From assembly GCA_030549495.1 (NCBI GenBank), contig JAUIRK010000123.1, positions 124,001 to 188,000 of the forward strand: a DNA stretch of 64,000 nt. Direction: 5' to 3'. Both the position numbers and the translations under genes were made by a program. Each line of letters opens with the position of its first letter. Within the stretch, counting starts at the first letter, position 1. Of this stretch, positions 60,948 to 64,000 are shown in pieces. The notes under the pieces are model-generated. The model saw only the letters and a list, made by a program, of their open reading frames with translations, had not been told where the DNA came from and did not search any database. The DNA comes from Nectonema munidae. Taxonomy: Eukaryota > Nematomorpha > Nectonematoida > Nectonematidae.

Positions 60948-61569
60948 GGTACCGGGTCAAAACGCCTTAAAACCAAAACGCCCGATACCAAAACGCCCCA
61001 AAACCAAAACGTGAGAAAATAATAATTCGGACGTTACTATTTTTGAAGTTTATTCTATTTGGACAGTTTTCAAAATGGTCGATTTGACACGAAATGATAG
61101 TAATCAATTTGAATTGAAAGATAAAAGTGATCATACAAAAATACATTATTTCTTTGGTTTGAAAAACAATTAAACTACCAATTTTAACGGAAAATCGTTT
61201 GAAACCAGAAAAGATGTGAATAATTTAAACAGAAAAACAAAAATATAAATAATTTCTGATTTTGGTTCAAAATTTCAGGAGTATTTCGATTCGATAAGAT
61301 CGATAAATTAGGAATCTTGTATCTGTTTTTTATGCTGAAACAACAAAGTGTTAAATTTAACATATTCTTAGAAAACTATATAAGATAATAATTGGAAAAC
61401 AGCGTAGATACAAGAAAAAATCTAAAATTTTTAAATATTTTTTGTAGATTCAAGTTTCAGACGTTCTTGTATCGGGTGTTTTGGTATCGGGCGTTTTGGT
61501 TTCGAGCGTTTTGGTCTTGGATGTTTTGGTTTTGGGCGTTTTGGATTTCGGTCGTTTTGACTGGAATTC
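60948..61569. mobile_element. 622-bp element with inverted arrays of CAAAACG motifs
   Basis: The left end GGTACCGGGT leads into CAAAACGCC, and the right end read inward is GAATTCCAGT leading into CAAAACGACC, so both arrays start exactly 10 nt from the edge. The left array (60958-61012) has four units spaced 15-16 bp; the right array (about 61464-61559) has about seven in opposite orientation, including CCAAAACGCCCGATA. Both edges abut ATTAATAT (60940-60947 and 61570-61577), a possible 8-bp target duplication. The ~450-bp centre is AT-rich with no transposase. The superfamily is unknown; 8 bp would fit hAT-like elements. Confidence 0.72.
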
Positions 61570-62390
61570 ATTAATATATAAGGAAACTTGAATTAGTGCC
61601 GTTATTTGACCAGATATTATAATCCCAGCTGATTCTGTCATTGAAAAAAAGACCGACCCTTTTCTTTGCAAATGATGTTCCAGTGGACATTGTTGGTACT
61701 CTTGAATTGATGCTTTCTGTAAAATATAAGGGAGAAGATGACATTGTGCAAGAATTTCTTTTCCACAATGCTTTCTCAATCGTAAAAACATATTTGATTT
61801 GATTTTAGTGTTTTTTTTAATATGATTTAGATTGGAAGGACTGTTTGACTATTTGCATTGATGTAATTCGATCAATGTTGGAGATTCGTTCTTGTTGATC
61901 GCATTAAAAATGGGAAACCAAATCTTGTAGTGATCCTTTAAATGATTGAACTTTATAGCAAAAGCTTTAAATTCACGCGCGCATTTTCCATAAAATGCGA
62001 AAAGAAATGGATTCACATTACAAACGCTTGTTATTCTTTCAAATATCGCTTGGCTATCTAAAACTTGAACTTTTGGAACGGGTTCTTGAGTTAAAATGGG
62101 AAATTCAAATCTTCTCTTTAAGAAAAACATTTAAAGATTAAGCTTGGCTAACAAAGTATGCTTATTTAGGAGATATATTTATACATCTGAATTAACACCA
62201 TTCAGACATGCAGGCTAGAAACCACACCATTGGAGAAAAATGGTTTCTTTTAATAAAAAGCTTCCTGTTTGGAGAGGAAAGTAGACTAAGGGAAAAACTG
62301 CAGCATTAAGTAACACAGCATTAAGTCCTACTGATTAAGTCTTCTTCCTGACATAAGAAATCAACAAGGGACAGGTGGATTTAGAATTAT

Positions 62391-62740
62391 GTTGGAGAAA
62401 ACGTTGATTTGAGCTGGGTAAGGAATATTTCTGCAGGCAATGCCACTGATCATGGAGAAGACATTGTAAGATTTCAAAAAGAATTTATAGATGGGAAAGA
62501 AAATCAAGTTCCAAAACTTCAGTGTTTAAAGTTTTAGACTCAAACTATGATAAGGCTATTTTTACCCTGGAAGCTCACAAAGTTCTTCTCCCTTTTCCAA
62601 AAATATATCTCTGCAAACAAGTGTTTACAAGTGTTGTTGGAATCAAGACGAAAATAAAAAACCCACTGGATCCTCAGCGCCAGGTGCGCTCTACTTTAAC
62701 AATCAATATAAAAATGAGATTTACCTTGTTCACAAAATGA
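62391..62740 (+). pseudogene. hAT transposase C-terminal fragment (ZBED5-like)
   Basis: One frame reads NVDLSWVRNISAG and RFQKEFIDGKENQVPKLQ to a stop near 62540. A second frame (from 62522) reads KVLLPFPKIYLCKQVFTSVV, then GIKTKIKNPLDPQRQVR. LLPF-x-x-x-YLC-x-x-x-F-x-x-x-x-x-IKTK-x-x-N-x-L-D is the dimerisation block of ZBED5/SCAND3-type hAT proteins. The frame change and missing N-terminus make it a relic. It lies in the intron between the two FABP-like exons, on the opposite strand. Confidence 0.7.
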
Positions 62741-62984
62741 AGCACTTTCAAGGCAGAGAATAAAAAGCTTTCTTAAATTTTTATAATTTGTTGTAATGTT
62801 CTTGGTAAATTTCAAAAAAATTAACTTTTATAAAAAATATGAACAAAACCTTCTTTTCCTTTCTAACTTGTATCTATGTCGGCATTAAATGTATTCACAT
62901 TTATTGCGTTAGAAAATATAAACTAAATTACAATGAAGAAGGCTCATAAACACTCTGTAACATAAACTGATTAAATTTATTTAA

Positions 62985-63200
62985 AGGCGTGAGTAAGGTC
63001 GGTTAGGTATTGGACTTCGATAACTCAGGGTCTTGGGTTCGATCCCGCATCAAGCCTGCTTTCTTCATGGTTTGATACAAGCGGTGCAATTGTGCCTTCT
63101 CGATGAAAATACCCCACTTTACCTGTACCTTCACCTTTATTTTAGTGGGTATAAAGGAGCCGCCTTTAGTTAAGACTAAATTTTGCGTCGCAACCAAAAA
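62985..63200 (+). mobile_element. tRNA-derived SINE
   Basis: The first 73 nt (62985-63057) are tRNA-sized. AGGCGTG can pair with CAAGCCT at six of seven positions, and GGTTCGATCCC at 63036-63046 is a perfect B box. The anticodon stem (around GGACTTCGATAACTC) is poorly paired, so it is not a working tRNA; the loop would give anticodon TCG (Arg-like). A unique-looking body of about 140 bp follows, with no clear tail. Confidence 0.65.
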
Positions 63201-63266
63201 AGGTTCGCAAGCACAGTTCTACACTAAATGTTTGGAAGACCGTTTTTAAATAATATAAAAACTTAC

Positions 63267-63517
63267 AGTTTCTTCGCAAGTGGCGCCATTAAGATTATTT
63301 TTCTTGGCCATAACTCCATCCTTGAAAGAAATCGGAAAGCTTGAATCTTGCAGGTTTATGTTAAAGCTCCATTCAGATTTGGACTGATCCAACTTGACAT
63401 CTATCGTATAGTTTTTTTCACGAAACGCTTCCAAATATTTCCCTGTAACGCCAAGCTTACGCATGAACATAGCCATTTCGTTGTTAGTGTTGGGCAAGTA
63501 TCTTCCGCAAATGTCTT
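63267..63517 (-). CDS. Fatty-acid-binding-protein-like (iLBP) exon
   Basis: On the minus strand an acceptor (TTTAATTAG at 63518-63520) is followed by DICGRYLPNTNNEM, then MRKLGVTGKYLEA. The exon ends with LNGATCEET at a strong GTAAGT donor (63261-63266). The layout matches the N-terminal part of intracellular lipid-binding proteins: a GKY-type first strand, an N-x-x-E/D-x-FM-x-x-LGV helix-turn-helix, then alternating beta strands with W-S-F-N-I. The donor falls where the second intron of vertebrate FABP genes lies, after the strand ending K-A-T/V. Known role of the family: cytoplasmic carriers of fatty acids or other small lipids. The first exon would lie upstream (higher coordinates) and I could not place it. 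Confidence 0.72.
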
Positions 63518-64000
63518 CTAATTAAAGTCACTATTATACAATTAACTCATTTTGAATAAATTGTGTTGGTAAAATATTTTCTGTCTCATTTCCCTCCTAA
63601 AAATTATTCTTATAAAAGGAAATCTTTGTTGCTGATTCTACTAAATGAAAAATAAGCAAGATCAAAAGAAGACTGACACCAATGGGAATTGCTCCGGTGC
63701 ACTTTTTTGTTCAGAGATCCTTTGTTTTCTTTGTCGATGAAAAATTATGAACAATTTTAGATGAATACGAAAAACCACTTTTTCCTGTGTTGAGGCACAT
63801 TTAGACACTTTGGGGGAGAGCTTGAGCTACAGTGCAAAGAAACTTTCACACGTTGGGAATAAAACGCATGTGAGGTGTCAGAGTCACCCCCCTCCCAACC
63901 TATTATATTTCGATATCAATAAAGTGCTCAAAAAATGGTTTATTTTTAGACTATATATAAAAATTTGGTACTTATTAGTTATCTCCCTCCCACTTTAAAT

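Noticed and set aside
61450-61791. Minus-strand 113-codon frame with a Lys-Thr-Pro repeat tail
   Set aside because: The repeat part is the CAAAACG array read through; the rest has no recognisable domain.
61849-62130. Minus-strand 93-codon frame
   Set aside because: Somewhat protein-like but without recognisable motifs or clear splice sites; it did not fit as the missing FABP exon.
63003-63197. Minus-strand 64-codon frame (…MRDRTQDPELSKSNT)
   Set aside because: It is the reverse reading of the tRNA-derived SINE.

Overview
This is a eukaryotic (animal) nuclear sequence. It is very AT-rich, has short exons separated by multi-kilobase introns, GT/AG splice sites and AATAAA signals, and carries many animal-type transposons. 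There is no operon structure, rRNA operon, CRISPR array or phage. An alpha-type nicotinic receptor, a fatty-acid-binding-protein-like gene and hAT, piggyBac and CR1/jockey-like elements fit an AT-rich, repeat-rich invertebrate. A copepod such as a sea louse is my best guess, but the sequence alone does not settle the species.

The main gene (15.5-41.3 kb, plus strand) is a Cys-loop ligand-gated channel subunit of the nicotinic acetylcholine receptor alpha type. I could place seven coding exons with consistent phases, giving 500 codons plus a stop: signal peptide, a 110-nt exon carrying loops D and A, Cys-loop and loop B, loop C with vicinal cysteines plus M1, M2-M3, intracellular loop, and M4. 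The small exon of about 45 nt normally found between the first two was not found. The pore helix M2 carries unusual residues at 8', 9', 16' and 20'. The introns are packed with mobile DNA: a Charlie/GTF2IRD2-like hAT, a decayed LINE ending just before an exon, small MITEs, two copies of an unknown ~300-bp repeat, and an uninterrupted ATC microsatellite of about 170 units.

Two other genes are supported. An intronless minus-strand gene at 48.2-49.1 kb encodes a 298-aa seven-helix protein shaped like a class A GPCR but without the DRY and NPxxY motifs. At the right edge, two minus-strand exons (63.27-63.52 kb and 60.09-60.26 kb) look like an intracellular fatty-acid-binding protein. A possible six-cysteine terminal exon lies at 13.2-13.5 kb on the minus strand.

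Mobile DNA outside the receptor gene: 3.1-8.1 kb is a DUF4371/ZMYM1-type hAT into which a second, BED-finger hAT has inserted, both with recognisable 8-bp target duplications. 42.0-44.3 kb is a piggyBac element that has lost its catalytic core. 55.2-58.1 kb is a 5'-truncated LINE with an intact 823-codon frame. 60.95-61.57 kb is an unusual 622-bp element whose inverted ends are arrays of a 15-16-bp CAAAACG motif, bounded by an 8-bp repeat. LINE, hAT and tRNA-SINE fragments, MITEs, a degenerate tandem array (49.8-50.7 kb) and several unnamed interspersed repeat families fill much of the rest. Remaining stretches are AT-rich DNA in which I see no gene.
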